Shown: positions 8,651-17,866, counted from the stretch's first letter. The stretch is DNA of 64,000 nucleotides from JAXGXJ01 sp050943595 (GCA_050943595.1 JBMNPM010000007.1:1-64000); one strand, 5' to 3'. Notes: generated by a model not told the origin, from the sequence alone. Numbers and translations: made by a program.

Positions 8651-9052
8651 ATCGTTGTTGCACCTCGACTTTTCGTCGACCTGCGCTGGCAACTTCGTCT
8701 ACCAGTTCCCCGGCCTGAAACGGAACGATTGCGGTGAGGCGTTTCGACATTCGGCGCGCCGGCACACCCTCAAGAAGATTGCCGCCGTCCTCGACCTTGC
8801 CCACTGCCTGTGCTGGGCTATGCGGCAGCCGACTTTGGCAGCATCCCCGAGCGTTTCATCCGCTACCTGACCGGACCTGCCTGACCAGGTGACGAAGCCG
8901 GCCTTCTACCTCAACACCTATGGACTTGTAAGCGCACGTACCGCATCTGACCTCATCGCGGCTGCGCTCAGCGCCGGCTTCACAGTCGTCGCCCCCACTT
9001 GCTTCGCATGCCGGAGTCGGCTCAAACTCATTGTTGGGCACACCGACCAGCG
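8651..9052. other. Gene-poor stretch with probable decayed coding DNA
   Basis: No intact gene. One plus-strand frame ending near 8883 reads LGYAAADFGSIPERFIRYLTGPA, which looks like a real protein tail, but frames are interrupted upstream and I cannot name the family. Rho-independent terminators are not obvious. Confidence 0.35.
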
Positions 9053-9982
9053 TCACTGTTCTCCAACGTAGTCGGTCGGCCAAGTCATCTGCAAGACCAA
9101 TCCACGCCCCTGGGACTTCCCGCGGTACATCAAATCGTCGGCAAGCCTGATGGCGAAGTCCGCGTCGATCGGAGGCTCCACGAAGGTGATCGCTCCGAAC
9201 GTCGCTCCAACGTTCCAGCGCTCACCCATCTCCCTACCGAATGAACCAGCAACACGTGAGAGCGCAGTATGCGCTTCATCAGTCCCCGCTGCGCTCAACA
9301 AGAGACCGAACTCGTCGCCACCAAGCCGAGCAGCAGTATCGACAGCGCGAAGTTCACGCTCGATCGTCTCTGCAACCGCTTGAAGAAGCCTGTCACCCTC
9401 TGAGTGTCCGTGCGTATCGTTCACCTGCTTGAAGTGATCCAGGTCTAGGTAGGCGATGGTGAAGGGTTGCCCGTGTCTTCGGGACCTGGAGACCTCCTGC
9501 TCCACCCGCTCTCTGAAGACGCGGGCATTGGCGATGCCGGTCAGAGAGTCCCTGCGTGAGAGCGCACGCACACGCTCATGCGCCCTCCGGACAACGGCGA
9601 CCAGCTCGTTGATGCTCAGGAAGAAGAGGAGCCGCACGGTCGTGTTCCAAGCAGGAATCCACTCCGCGGAGTACGTACGTCCCGTAGCTTCCAAGTAGCC
9701 CCAGATTACTGCCCCTGCGACCGCTGCCAAGCGGCCCGCATTCCGCGAGATGAAGGCGCCTGCGAAGAGCACCGGGAACAGATAGAAGACCGAGAAGCTG
9801 AGCTCTTCACCGGTGAAATAGTCGAGCAGGGCCACGAAGCCCAAGAGAAGTAGGCAGAGACCGGCTCGAACCAACAACGGTGTCGCGGCGATGCGACGTG
9901 CAAGAGAGGGCGCCCTGCTCGGGATTGCAGCCCGCACCGAGGATGGGCGGTCATCCGATCCGCTGTCCCGCGCAACCGCCAA
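9053..9982 (-). CDS. Membrane diguanylate cyclase (GGDEF)
   Basis: 309 aa. An N-terminal block of hydrophobic helices (about residues 35-125) resembles a small multi-pass sensor module. It is followed by a GGDEF domain with the full catalytic motif GGDEF at 221-225 and an RAVD inhibitory site five residues earlier, so it should synthesise c-di-GMP and be product-inhibited. The Mg-binding region LDLDHFKQVNDTHGH is intact. The start is TTG 9982, supported by a strong AAAGGAGGTC site just upstream. It is GC-rich like the chromosome, unlike the other GGDEF genes here. Confidence 0.92.
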   Translation of the reverse strand: MAVARDSGSDDRPSSVRAAIPSRAPSLARRIAATPLLVRAGLCLLLLGFVALLDYFTGEELSFSVFYLFPVLFAGAFISRNAGRLAAVAGAVIWGYLEATGRTYSAEWIPAWNTTVRLLFFLSINELVAVVRRAHERVRALSRRDSLTGIANARVFRERVEQEVSRSRRHGQPFTIAYLDLDHFKQVNDTHGHSEGDRLLQAVAETIERELRAVDTAARLGGDEFGLLLSAAGTDEAHTALSRVAGSFGREMGERWNVGATFGAITFVEPPIDADFAIRLADDLMYRGKSQGRGLVLQMTWPTDYVGEQ

Positions 9983-10223
9983 CCCGACCTCCTTTGGCCG
10001 TAATGTCCTGGTTGTGCCTAAAGCACCGCGCGTAACCTGCGCGGACTGCAGTCTAGTGGATTGTACCCGCAGCGCCTTGGCGTGTCAGGTTGATGGGCTT
10101 GCTTGGGTAGGTGGCCACTTGATGCTCACTTCTGCGATCAGTGCCGTCGTTCGGCATCAGACTTCGATTCAACGAGAGCGCCGCCAATGCGCCGCCAATG
10201 TCATGTAAAGAGAACGTCGGCAA

Positions 10224-10502
10224 TGGCCCGGCTGGGACGGCCAAGCTTATGTGACCTTCGAGCCGGAGGCGGTTGATTACCGGCTGCCGTAGGATCACTA
10301 TATCGGGGATGTGGAGCACGCTATTTTACATCTGATGTACTCGCGCTTCTTCACCAAAGCACTCTACAATTTGGATGTGGTCGGTTTCGAGGAACCGTTC
10401 AAGAACCTGTTCATCCAGGTGCGGAGCTACGTGCTCTTCATGGGCCCGGCTGAAAGCGGTGTCAAGTGGAGCGACCAGGGCGTCGAGAGGAGGCTACTGT
10501 GA
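10224..10502 (+). pseudogene. Leucyl-tRNA synthetase (leuS) remnant
   Basis: The frame reads AVDYRLP, stop, DHYIGDVEHAILHLMYSRFF, TKALYNLDVVGFEEPFKNLF, then VLFMGPAESGVKWSDQGVE. This matches the LeuRS catalytic core (usual form YIGGVEHAILHLLYSRFF, and later EWSDSGVEG). An in-frame TAG replaces an expected Val just before DHY, and the KMSKSKGN signature between the two blocks is deleted. So only a gutted fragment survives. It cannot make an active synthetase; a functional copy must lie elsewhere. Confidence 0.88.
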
Positions 10503-11083
10503 CCGGACAGAAGCCGAGGAAAGTGGTAGTGTGTCTATCAATCCGTGCGACGCTCCTTTGCTGCCTGGTGGCCCTCGCTACGGCTTTTTGTGCCTGCGGC
10601 GGCGAGGATGCCGAACCGGCGACCACCACGATCACTACGGCTGTGGAGCCCTCCTCAACCAGCACGACATCGACGACTGAGTTGCCCACTGCTGCAGAGC
10701 CTCCTACGACCCCGCCCGCGACCGTCGCTATCTCGGCTGCAGCTTCGGTGTACGCGGAGGACCTGGGCGGGACTTCGCATCAGGACCAGACGCTGTACTT
10801 CGTGGTGGGTGCGAGTGTCGGTAGTGAGGAGGAAGCGCAGACCCTGCTGGACGAGGCCGGCATGAGTTTCGGCGATATGCAATCCTATTTCATCGTGCAG
10901 AACTCCAGCAACTTCGACGGCATGGAGCCGGGCCACTGGGTGATCGTAGAGGCCTACCGCGACGAGCCTTCGGCTGAGAATCTCGACTTCGGCCGCCGCG
11001 CGTTCCCCGACCTACAGGTGGTGAAAGCCACGGTGTTGACCGGTGACCCCATCCCCGTCTACGAAGAGATCATGGGACTCTAG
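10499..11083 (+). CDS. Secreted Thr-rich lipoprotein-like protein with SPOR-like domain
   Basis: 194 aa from GTG 10499, preceded by GGAGG at about 10488-10492. A hydrophobic signal segment ends in TAFCACGG, which could be a loose lipobox. A Thr/Pro/Ser-rich linker follows (about residues 45-80) and would span the cell wall. The C-terminal 100 residues (TLYFVVGASVGSEEEAQTLL to VVKATVLTG) recall SPOR-like peptidoglycan-binding folds, but this is tentative. The gene starts within the tail of the leuS remnant. Expression signals beyond the ribosome-binding site are not evident. Confidence 0.7.
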   Translation: MTGQKPRKVVVCLSIRATLLCCLVALATAFCACGGEDAEPATTTITTAVEPSSTSTTSTTELPTAAEPPTTPPATVAISAAASVYAEDLGGTSHQDQTLYFVVGASVGSEEEAQTLLDEAGMSFGDMQSYFIVQNSSNFDGMEPGHWVIVEAYRDEPSAENLDFGRRAFPDLQVVKATVLTGDPIPVYEEIMGL

Positions 11084-11388
11084 TAGTCCCTGGGGTGTGT
11101 GGCCGTCCTCCTGCCCGGTCGGGAACCATCAACCACGAGGGCCACCAAATCTCTCAGCGTCGGCGCACAGTGGTGAGGAACTCTTAGGCTGGATGAAGAA
11201 CACAGGCGGCCTGCGCAAGCTCCTGCACTGAGGACTTGAGAAGGTGAGCAGGGTCTTCATCTTGGCCTGCATGGCCTTCAACCTGGTGCGAATGGGTACA
11301 CTTATGGCGGAGCCATCACTCCCGCCCGTTAGCTTATTGAGGCTGTTCATCGGCGTCGACTATTAACACCCTGTTAGGGAGGGGCACA
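11084..11388. other. Intergenic stretch, no gene seen
   Basis: I see no supported coding region, RNA or repeat here. Short frames on both strands lack ribosome-binding sites and family features. Confidence 0.5.
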
Positions 11389-12132
11389 ATGGGGCGCTTG
11401 ACCCGCACACTCCTCGTTCTCGCGGCCGTCATCGTCATCGCCCTGGCAGCGTGGTTTGGCATGGGTTTCTTCGTCGCGCCGGCTACGGGTCCTGTGAAGA
11501 GTCAGGTCAGAGAGGTAAGTGACTTCAACACGTTGAAGGTCGACGGACGAGGTACGGTCGTCATCAGGGTCGACGACAAGCCGGCGCTCCGAGTCGAAGC
11601 CAAAGAAAGCGTTCTTGAAAGGCTGCAAACACATGTGGACGGCCAGGTGCTGAGCCTTCATGAACGGTGGGGATGGATGGGTGTCGCCTTCCTATTCGGG
11701 GACCCGAAGATCACCTATTACGTGACCGTGCCCACTCTCTCATCCATCGACCTAAGTGGGTCCATCGTCATTGGGACGGAAGGCGTGCTCGCCGCGGACA
11801 AGCTCAGTATCGACACGAGCGGATCCTCCAATGTGACCATCTCGGTGAACACCAGCAGCCTCACCCTGGATTGCTCCGGCTCGTCAGACGTCGACCTCTC
11901 CGGCACTGTCGACAACCTAGTCATCGAAGCCAGCGGCTCGACCGATGTACAGGCGCGAGAACTCGTCACCCGTATCGCAACGATCGACTGTAGCGGCTCC
12001 TCCGACATCCATCTGAACGTCAGTGAGCTACTGACTGTGAAGATGTCCGGCAGTTCAAATGTGACCTATCTCGGAAACCCGCAACTCAATACCGACTTGT
12101 CCGGATCAGGACGGGTCCGCGCAGTCCAGTAG
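11389..12132 (+). CDS. DUF2807 (GIN-type beta-solenoid) exported protein
   Basis: 247 aa. An N-terminal hydrophobic segment (about residues 6-28) anchors or exports it. The rest matches the DUF2807 'head GIN' family: FNTLKVDGRGTVVIR near the start, then repeated S-G-S-S-x-V/I turns (DTSGSSNVTI, DCSGSSDVDL, EASGSTDVQA, DCSGSSDIHL, KMSGSSNVTY), about 20 residues apart. These form rungs of a right-handed beta-solenoid. Members are widespread surface or periplasmic proteins of unknown role. GAGGGG lies 6 nt before ATG 11389. Confidence 0.88.
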   Translation: MGRLTRTLLVLAAVIVIALAAWFGMGFFVAPATGPVKSQVREVSDFNTLKVDGRGTVVIRVDDKPALRVEAKESVLERLQTHVDGQVLSLHERWGWMGVAFLFGDPKITYYVTVPTLSSIDLSGSIVIGTEGVLAADKLSIDTSGSSNVTISVNTSSLTLDCSGSSDVDLSGTVDNLVIEASGSTDVQARELVTRIATIDCSGSSDIHLNVSELLTVKMSGSSNVTYLGNPQLNTDLSGSGRVRAVQ

Positions 12133-12451
12133 CCGACACAGGACTGCAGAGACGGCACCGCGCTCCCTGAGCGCGACCGAACAGAGTTCGTGGTGGGCCA
12201 CCTGCACCAATTGCGCAGGACCGCTCCAGCAGCGCGACCATGCCCGGGATTTCATATGCCCGACCTGCGCCAGCGAAAAGAGGCAACGGCTCCTCCGGTA
12301 ATACCGGCCCAGGTGGCAGCCCTTGTAGATAACGGTCCGAGCCGGCCTGACGAGGGATCCACGCAGTAACCCGCCGAGATGGGATGAAGCTCTTGAAGAT
12401 GCCTGGAAAGAGGGCGCATGTGCTCTCACATGGCGCAGGTTCATCAATGGA
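12133..12451. other. Intergenic stretch between convergent genes
   Basis: No gene, tRNA or clear terminator hairpin is visible between the DUF2807 gene and the end of cbiB. Confidence 0.5.
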
Positions 12452-13408
12452 TCAGCGACGCCTACTATCCAGAAGGCGGCCCAAAAGCATAGCGAAACAC
12501 AACGCAAGAGCGGAACTCGCCCACATTAGCCTGACGGCGTTCCGAATATCCGCGGAGCCGGCCGGCCGCCCCGACTCGCCGATGAACGGAGCCGCCACCT
12601 CGCGGCCGTCGCGACTCACCGGTCCTCCCAAGCGCACCCCGAGGGCTCCAGCAAAGGCGGCCTCCGCCAAGCCTGCGTTCGGACTGACATGTTTCCTGCC
12701 GTCAAGACGCACCGTCCGCATCACATCACCCCAACTTCGCCCGCGAAGGCCGGCGGCAAGCCCCACAAGCAGGACGCTCAACCGGGCAGGCAGATAGTTG
12801 GCTGCATCGTCGAGACGGGCCGACGCCCAGCCGAAACGGAGATAGCGGGCGTTCTTGTATCCGAAGGTCGAATCGAGCGTACTGATGGCTTTAAAGGCTA
12901 CGGCAGCGGGAGCTCCACCTATCGCTGCATAGAGGAGCGGTGAAATCACCCCGTCGACCGTGTTCTCAGCTACGCTTTCCACAGCGGCTCTGGCCACACC
13001 GCTCTCGTCCAAGTCGTCGGTGTCACGCCCCACTATGCGGGCCACCGCCCGGCGGGCGCCCGGCAGGTCTTCCCGGTTGAGAGCCAGGCGGACGGCTTCC
13101 GCGTGAGTGGCGAGATCGCGTGAAGCGATGGCCGTATATATCAGGAGAATAGAGACGAGATCGCCGACACCCGGGTTTATTAGTCTCCCCCCACGCTCCA
13201 AAGCCATAGCAGTCGCTGTGCTGCCAAGAACAATTGCGGCAGCCGTTAAGACACCTGCGTTCCTCTCGTCAGATACGCAGCGACGCATCGGCTCTTCGAG
13301 GGCGACGGCGGACCGTCCCATCAGCTCCACGGGGTGGGGCCATGAGAGAGGATCCCCGAGCACCAAGTCCAAGCCCCAAGCACACAAAACTCTCCCCCAG
13401 AGCTTCAC
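12452..13408 (-). CDS. cbiB: Adenosylcobinamide-phosphate synthase CbiB
   Basis: Attaches (R)-1-amino-2-propanol O-2-phosphate to adenosylcobyric acid, a membrane step late in B12 assembly. Hallmarks: DLVLGDPLSWPHPVELMG at the N-terminus, then SVAENTVDGVISPLLYAAIGG, and TLDSTFGYKNARYLRFGW, plus several hydrophobic helices. GTG 13408 is chosen because AGAGGA sits just upstream and the protein then has the usual start; an ATG at 13456 would overlap the ABC gene. A 15-bp duplication (GATCGTGAAGAGAG) surrounds this start. It is the last gene of the B12 uptake block and probably co-transcribed with it. Confidence 0.93.
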   Translation of the reverse strand: MKLWGRVLCAWGLDLVLGDPLSWPHPVELMGRSAVALEEPMRRCVSDERNAGVLTAAAIVLGSTATAMALERGGRLINPGVGDLVSILLIYTAIASRDLATHAEAVRLALNREDLPGARRAVARIVGRDTDDLDESGVARAAVESVAENTVDGVISPLLYAAIGGAPAAVAFKAISTLDSTFGYKNARYLRFGWASARLDDAANYLPARLSVLLVGLAAGLRGRSWGDVMRTVRLDGRKHVSPNAGLAEAAFAGALGVRLGGPVSRDGREVAAPFIGESGRPAGSADIRNAVRLMWASSALALCFAMLLGRLLDSRRR

Positions 13409-13418
13409 GATCCTCTCT

Positions 13419-14558
13419 TCACGATCCTCTCTCTTCTGCAAGTAGATCATCCGCATGCCGCCACGTCTTCAGGCCCATCGCGACGGCCTTTTCGTACAGC
13501 ACCCGGTTCTTCACATTCGTCTCGCCGTAGTCCTGCAGGCAGTTGATCACCGCGTCGCACGACTCAAGGCGGGCTATCGCAACCTGTAGTGTCTCATCGC
13601 GGATCGTCGTGAAGCCCGGCTCGCTGATAACCTCAGTGGCCAGCTCTGCAGCCAACTGAAAATCGATATCGTTCTCATGCAGAATGCCGGTAACAAACGG
13701 CACACCCTGCTTCTGCAGCGCGCGATATTCCTCAATGCCCGTCCCGCCGCCGGCGATCACAAACACTCTCGCTTCACCCTGCGGTCTACCCAGCTCAACG
13801 CTCCCGAACAGTGGGTTATAGCTGCCATCTACCAGATCATATAGCGCATGTATCAGCTCTCTCTTGAATATGTCTTTTGGCGAACCATAGTGCTCAATGA
13901 ACTCTCCCCTGACACACATCACAACATCCGAGATCTTCTGTGCCAGATCCAGTTCGTGCATGGACATGACGACAGCGATACCCCGCAATTTGGCCATGCT
14001 GCGGAGGATGTCAAGGAGCTCGAGTTGATAACGTATGTCGAGAAAGGACGTCGGTTCATCCAGAACAATGATCTGCGGCTCTTGACAGATCGCCCGTGCC
14101 AGCAGGACCCTTTGCCGCTGCCCATCGCTGATCCGTGTGAAGTCCCTGTCCCGCAGGTCCCAGGTGTCGACCAATTCCATCGCTTCTCTGGTCTGCCGTT
14201 TATCATGCTCAGAGAGAATGCCCAAGCGCCCCGTATATGGGTAGCGACCGGTCGCAACGACGTCTTCACAGGTCATCAGTTCTGTTCTCAGCCTCTCGGT
14301 AAGCACCACGGCCACTTCGTGGGACATGTCTTTGTTGGTCATGTCCTCAATCGACCGATTATCGATATATACAGTGCCGTAGATACTCTTGAGGTACTTG
14401 GTGATGGTCTTCAGTATCGTAGTCTTCCCAGAACCATTCGGTCCAATCAAGGTGAGAATCTCACCGGCATTCAGCTGCATCTTTATATTCTTGATCAGAG
14501 GCTTTCCGTCATAACCGACGGCCAGCTGATCCGTATAGAAGTAATACTGCTCGCTCAT
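13419..14558 (-). CDS. BtuD/FepC-like ABC transporter ATPase with C-terminal extension
   Basis: ATP-hydrolysing subunit of a corrinoid, haem or siderophore importer. Walker A is GPNGSGKT (39-46), Walker B is IIVLDEPTSFLD, and the H-loop His is in MSMHELDLA. The signature motif reads ISDGQ and not LSGGQ. Residues beyond about 255 form an extra domain of some 120 aa (FVIAGGGTGIEEYRAL and later CDAVINCLQDYGETN) that ordinary 250-aa BtuD lacks; it looks Rossmann-like. Its start overlaps the permease stop by 4 nt, so it is translationally coupled. Confidence 0.92.
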   Translation of the reverse strand: MSEQYYFYTDQLAVGYDGKPLIKNIKMQLNAGEILTLIGPNGSGKTTILKTITKYLKSIYGTVYIDNRSIEDMTNKDMSHEVAVVLTERLRTELMTCEDVVATGRYPYTGRLGILSEHDKRQTREAMELVDTWDLRDRDFTRISDGQRQRVLLARAICQEPQIIVLDEPTSFLDIRYQLELLDILRSMAKLRGIAVVMSMHELDLAQKISDVVMCVRGEFIEHYGSPKDIFKRELIHALYDLVDGSYNPLFGSVELGRPQGEARVFVIAGGGTGIEEYRALQKQGVPFVTGILHENDIDFQLAAELATEVISEPGFTTIRDETLQVAIARLESCDAVINCLQDYGETNVKNRVLYEKAVAMGLKTWRHADDLLAEERGS

Positions 14559-15628
14559 GTGCGGTTTGCCCTACGCCTTCTAATCATGACGTATAGCACC
14601 ACCGGAGCACCAAACGCAGCCGTGACAGAGCTGAGGACCAATTCTGTCGGAGCAAATGCCGTTCTTGCTATCAGATCACACCCCAGACAGAAGACGGCCC
14701 CTCCCAAGAAGCACGCCGGAATCATGACAATCGGCTTCGCCGTCTTCAAAGCGGCTTTTATCACATGGGGAACCGCAACACCAACAAATGCGACAGGTCC
14801 GGCAAAGGCAGTCACACAGGCAGCCAACAAACTCGAGAGCACTACCAACATCACCCGGAACGCCCTGACATTGACACCCATACTCTGCGCATAGTTCTCG
14901 CCCAGCTGATATGCCCCGATAGGCTTAGACATCAAAAACACCACGACCGAGGTGACCAGCACTACGGCCGTCATCACACCGACATCACCCCAAGCAATGC
15001 CGGAGAAACTACCGCGGGACCAGTTGTGCAGATTCACGATGTTGGCGTCGTCGGCAAAAGTGATCAGGAAATCGGTGATGGCGGAGCATATGTACCCGAT
15101 CATCACGCCACAGACAATCAACATCGACATTCTCGCCACTCTTCTCGCTATCAGGAGCACGAACCCCATCGAAAGCAGCGCGCCGGCAAATGCCGCCAGA
15201 ACAAAGAATCCGGAGCTGACCGTCTGATACGCATCGAGCACCGTGATCATGACGATCGCGACCGTCAGCTTAGCGCCCGATGAGATTCCCAAGATATAAG
15301 GACCCGCGATGGGGTTGTTGAAGAAGGTTTGCAGCAAGAAGCCGGAAAGAGCCAGTGCGCCGCCCAAAACCACGGCGGCGATCAACCGTGGAAACCGGAT
15401 CAGCCAAATGATCTTCCCCTCTGTTGATTCGCCCCCCTGCTCGATGATTGCCCGCCATAGTGTGCTGGGCGATAGCGAGAAACTGCCGAGGGTTATGTTA
15501 AGAACCGCCAGCAAAAACAACAGAATAACGAGGCATACAAACACGATGGCGATCCGTGACCGGATCAGCGCTTTCTCAGGAGTAACGGCAGAGATGTCGG
15601 CCTGCGCAGTGGAGTTCGCACGCCTCAT
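14555..15628 (-). CDS. BtuC/FecCD-type ABC transporter permease
   Basis: 357 aa with about ten hydrophobic helices, the FecCD fold for vitamin B12, haem and siderophore uptake. Typical blocks are WLIRFPRLIAAVVLGGALALSG, NNPIAGPYILGISSGA and AGPVAFVGVAVPHVIKA. A 30-residue cytosolic N-terminus precedes the first helix. It overlaps both neighbours by 4 nt, so binding protein, permease and ATPase form one unit. The cobalamin riboswitch upstream of cbiK argues for corrinoid uptake, though substrate cannot be proved from sequence. Confidence 0.93.
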   Translation of the reverse strand: MRRANSTAQADISAVTPEKALIRSRIAIVFVCLVILLFLLAVLNITLGSFSLSPSTLWRAIIEQGGESTEGKIIWLIRFPRLIAAVVLGGALALSGFLLQTFFNNPIAGPYILGISSGAKLTVAIVMITVLDAYQTVSSGFFVLAAFAGALLSMGFVLLIARRVARMSMLIVCGVMIGYICSAITDFLITFADDANIVNLHNWSRGSFSGIAWGDVGVMTAVVLVTSVVVFLMSKPIGAYQLGENYAQSMGVNVRAFRVMLVVLSSLLAACVTAFAGPVAFVGVAVPHVIKAALKTAKPIVMIPACFLGGAVFCLGCDLIARTAFAPTELVLSSVTAAFGAPVVLYVMIRRRRANRT

Positions 15629-16797
15629 TGCAACTTGTACATGAAAGACAGCTTCTCAAGATCATCGCCACCCACAAGCATCTGGTGGATGTCGGCAGTC
15701 ATCAAACCGAGTTTTGTGGTCTCCTGATAGAGGTTCTGCTCGGTACACCATACGTTGCCGGTCTTAACAGCCTTAAAATCAGCCAGAAGGTTGCTCTTGC
15801 CGATGAGTTGATCAATAGTGAAAACTCCACCATCTATCGTACTATTGTATATTATGAAATCAGCATCCTTGGCCGCAGCATAAAATGCCTCAAATTCCAT
15901 GGTAACAGTTGATGTCGCTACCGTTGGATCTCCCAACTCATCAAATATATAGTTACCCCCAGCAAGATCTATCATCTTGGTGACATAGTCTCCCGGCTTT
16001 CTGACGACTGCTGATCCCATAGAGTTGATATAGAAGAATGCCACAGTTTTGCCGGTATTTTCAAGGTTCGATACGGAATCCAGATAATCAATTTGGTCGT
16101 TAAATATGTTCTCTGCTACGTCTTCCTTACCCATCAAAGCGGCATATAGCTTTATCCACTCTGTACGACCCAAAGGATGTTCTTCTAAACTCGATTGCTC
16201 AACGAGTACCGGGATTCCGATCTCCTGCAGTTTTTCCTTTACTTCGGGAGTATGATTGATCATGGTTGACTCGATCGCCAACCTACAGCCGGTCGCCAAT
16301 ATCAGCTCGTAGTCCGGCCTGCTGTATTTCCCCGCGTACAAAATGTCTCCGTCCTGCATAGCCGTCTTGGCGTTCTCCACATACCAGCCGTCGGCCTTGG
16401 TACCGGATAGTGCAATGGCATCCAATGAATCCAGGGCGTCAAACAGGCACATGGTAGAAGTCGCGACAAGATAGATGTGATCGACGGGCCGCTTTAAGAT
16501 CACAATATCCTCATCGACATCATCCGGGGTATCGGCGTCTTCCGGAACAACCAGGAACCGATCCCCGTTCGATATCGAGATCAACGCGTATCCCCCATTG
16601 AAGTAGTCCACGCTGAAATTCTGTGCATATTCGAGGTCCATTGTGGATGTCGGCTGCCAACCGTTTCCAAGCGGATCTCTGCCTGTCGCGCCGTCATCCG
16701 GTGGAGCGCTGGAACAAGCGCTTAGCAGCCCCAGCAACATGAGGATGGCTAGGAATACGGCTACACGGGCTGCACGGGCTACACGTATTCTCTTCAC
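15625..16797 (-). CDS. Lipoprotein substrate-binding protein of the ABC importer (BtuF-like)
   Basis: Captures the ligand outside the membrane for the BtuCD-like pair. GTG 16797 follows AGGGAG by about 9 nt, and gives a signal peptide ending in the lipobox LLSAC. The mature part has the two-lobed TroA/BtuF-type pattern with DHIYLVATSTMCLFDALDSL near the first lobe and YELILATGCRLAIESTM. Compared with BtuF it is long (about 390 aa). It is more like the binding proteins of large Coriobacteriia and Clostridia importers than like E. coli BtuF. Ligand: corrinoid by context, haem or another metal chelate possible. Confidence 0.88.
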   Translation of the reverse strand: MKRIRVARAARVAVFLAILMLLGLLSACSSAPPDDGATGRDPLGNGWQPTSTMDLEYAQNFSVDYFNGGYALISISNGDRFLVVPEDADTPDDVDEDIVILKRPVDHIYLVATSTMCLFDALDSLDAIALSGTKADGWYVENAKTAMQDGDILYAGKYSRPDYELILATGCRLAIESTMINHTPEVKEKLQEIGIPVLVEQSSLEEHPLGRTEWIKLYAALMGKEDVAENIFNDQIDYLDSVSNLENTGKTVAFFYINSMGSAVVRKPGDYVTKMIDLAGGNYIFDELGDPTVATSTVTMEFEAFYAAAKDADFIIYNSTIDGGVFTIDQLIGKSNLLADFKAVKTGNVWCTEQNLYQETTKLGLMTADIHQMLVGGDDLEKLSFMYKLQ

Positions 16798-16852
16798 GAT
16801 TCGGCGCTCCCTTCCCAGCGTACTTTCCGGCGTCGGGCGCGCACGAAGACAC

Positions 16853-17752
16853 TCACTTGGTGCCAACCGCCTTTAATGTCTGGGAGTCGAAGTGCAGCGT
16901 ATAGTCGATGAGGTGAGGCTGACTCATCGCGGTCGTGTCGGCACTCACTGCGAGATCCGAGTCGAGCTGAGAGACGGGGATCTCGAATGTGGAGTTCCCC
17001 TCAGTAGTGGTGGGCAGGTATTTAATTCCGTCCACCAGCATAAAGTCGTAATTCGGGCTGCTCCACCTGATCACTGCCGTCATGTCGCCGCCCTCTATCG
17101 TAAGTTCAGTGGGACTCTGAATAGTCGCTCTTCCCGAGCCACCCTCCAGCGACACTTCAACCATGTACTGCCCATCCGCAGGCTGTTCGCCGGCGCTCTG
17201 CCCGTCCGTGGACCCCGCGGCAAGAGCCTCCTTGGGTATCGAGGAGGACTGGAACACCAGTACCCTGTCGTACCATTTTTGCTTCCTGATACTCCAGGCC
17301 GCACAGTCGATCTCCTTGTCGAGTGCCTCCACGGGCACCGTGTAGGTGTATTTGCCCTTGGCGTCTTCGACGTAATAGATGCACTTGTCGTCCGTGTCGG
17401 CCAACGCCTGCTCACCGGTGCCCATATAGAGCTTCTCGTAACCGTGGCCGCTCAACGTGAGCACTGCCGACATCTTTCCGTCCTTCACGATGAGCTGCGC
17501 GTCGATGATCCGGAACATCGACGAGCTTGAAGAAACGGTGATGGCGTATTTACCATCTTTGATTTGGTCCCCATGAATCGGAACCAATGCCGCCGCCTGC
17601 TGATCGGCAACAGAAGGGGCAACGGTAGTGGCAGTCGTGATGGTGGTAGTAGTCGTGGAGGAAGCTTCTCCGCACCCGGCTACGAACACTCCTATCAACA
17701 GCACGATCAGTATGGGAGTCAGTATCTTCTGTATGGTTGCCCGTCTTCTCAT
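16853..17752 (-). CDS. Lipoprotein with two beta-sandwich (NEAT-like) repeats
   Basis: 299 aa. A signal peptide with lipobox FVAGC is followed by a Thr-rich stalk. Two homologous modules follow: DGKYAITVSSSSSMFRIIDA with KMSAVLTLSGHGYEKLYMG (about 67-115), and DGQYMVEVSLEGGSGRATI with DMTAVIRWSSPNYDFMLVDG (about 190-245). The D-G-x-Y start, a polar strand and an aromatic return strand recall NEAT haem-binding domains, but the classic NEAT Tyr motif is not clearly present. Placed between the CbiK-like lipoprotein and the importer, it may pass a tetrapyrrole to the binding protein. That role is inference. Confidence 0.7.
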   Translation of the reverse strand: MRRRATIQKILTPILIVLLIGVFVAGCGEASSTTTTTITTATTVAPSVADQQAAALVPIHGDQIKDGKYAITVSSSSSMFRIIDAQLIVKDGKMSAVLTLSGHGYEKLYMGTGEQALADTDDKCIYYVEDAKGKYTYTVPVEALDKEIDCAAWSIRKQKWYDRVLVFQSSSIPKEALAAGSTDGQSAGEQPADGQYMVEVSLEGGSGRATIQSPTELTIEGGDMTAVIRWSSPNYDFMLVDGIKYLPTTTEGNSTFEIPVSQLDSDLAVSADTTAMSQPHLIDYTLHFDSQTLKAVGTK

Positions 17753-17775
17753 TGCCCCTCCTTAAGAGGCTGCTG

Positions 17776-17820
17776 AAATACCAGGGCGCACACCATATTC
17801 CGAGGTGTGCGCCCTGGTCA
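17776..17820 (-). terminator. Strong hairpin after cbiK
   Basis: A 14-bp perfect stem (CCAGGGCGCACACC with GGTGTGCGCCCTGG) lies between cbiK and the next lipoprotein gene. There is no long U tract, so it may attenuate or protect mRNA and not fully terminate. It directly abuts a partial GGCTGCTGAAA repeat end (17766-17778). Confidence 0.6.
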
Positions 17821-17866
17821 CCAATACTCCAACCAGCCGCCAATACTCCAGCTAGTGCCGGCTACA

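Noticed and set aside
10018..10075. c-di-GMP riboswitch before the 9.98-kb GGDEF gene
   Set aside because: The conserved GEMM core (CACAGGGCAAACC and GCAAAGCC) is missing.
13848..14894. A 348-codon plus-strand frame
   Set aside because: It lies opposite the ABC ATPase and permease genes, which have clear motifs. It has no domain and no ribosome-binding site, so it is a shadow of GC-rich codon use.
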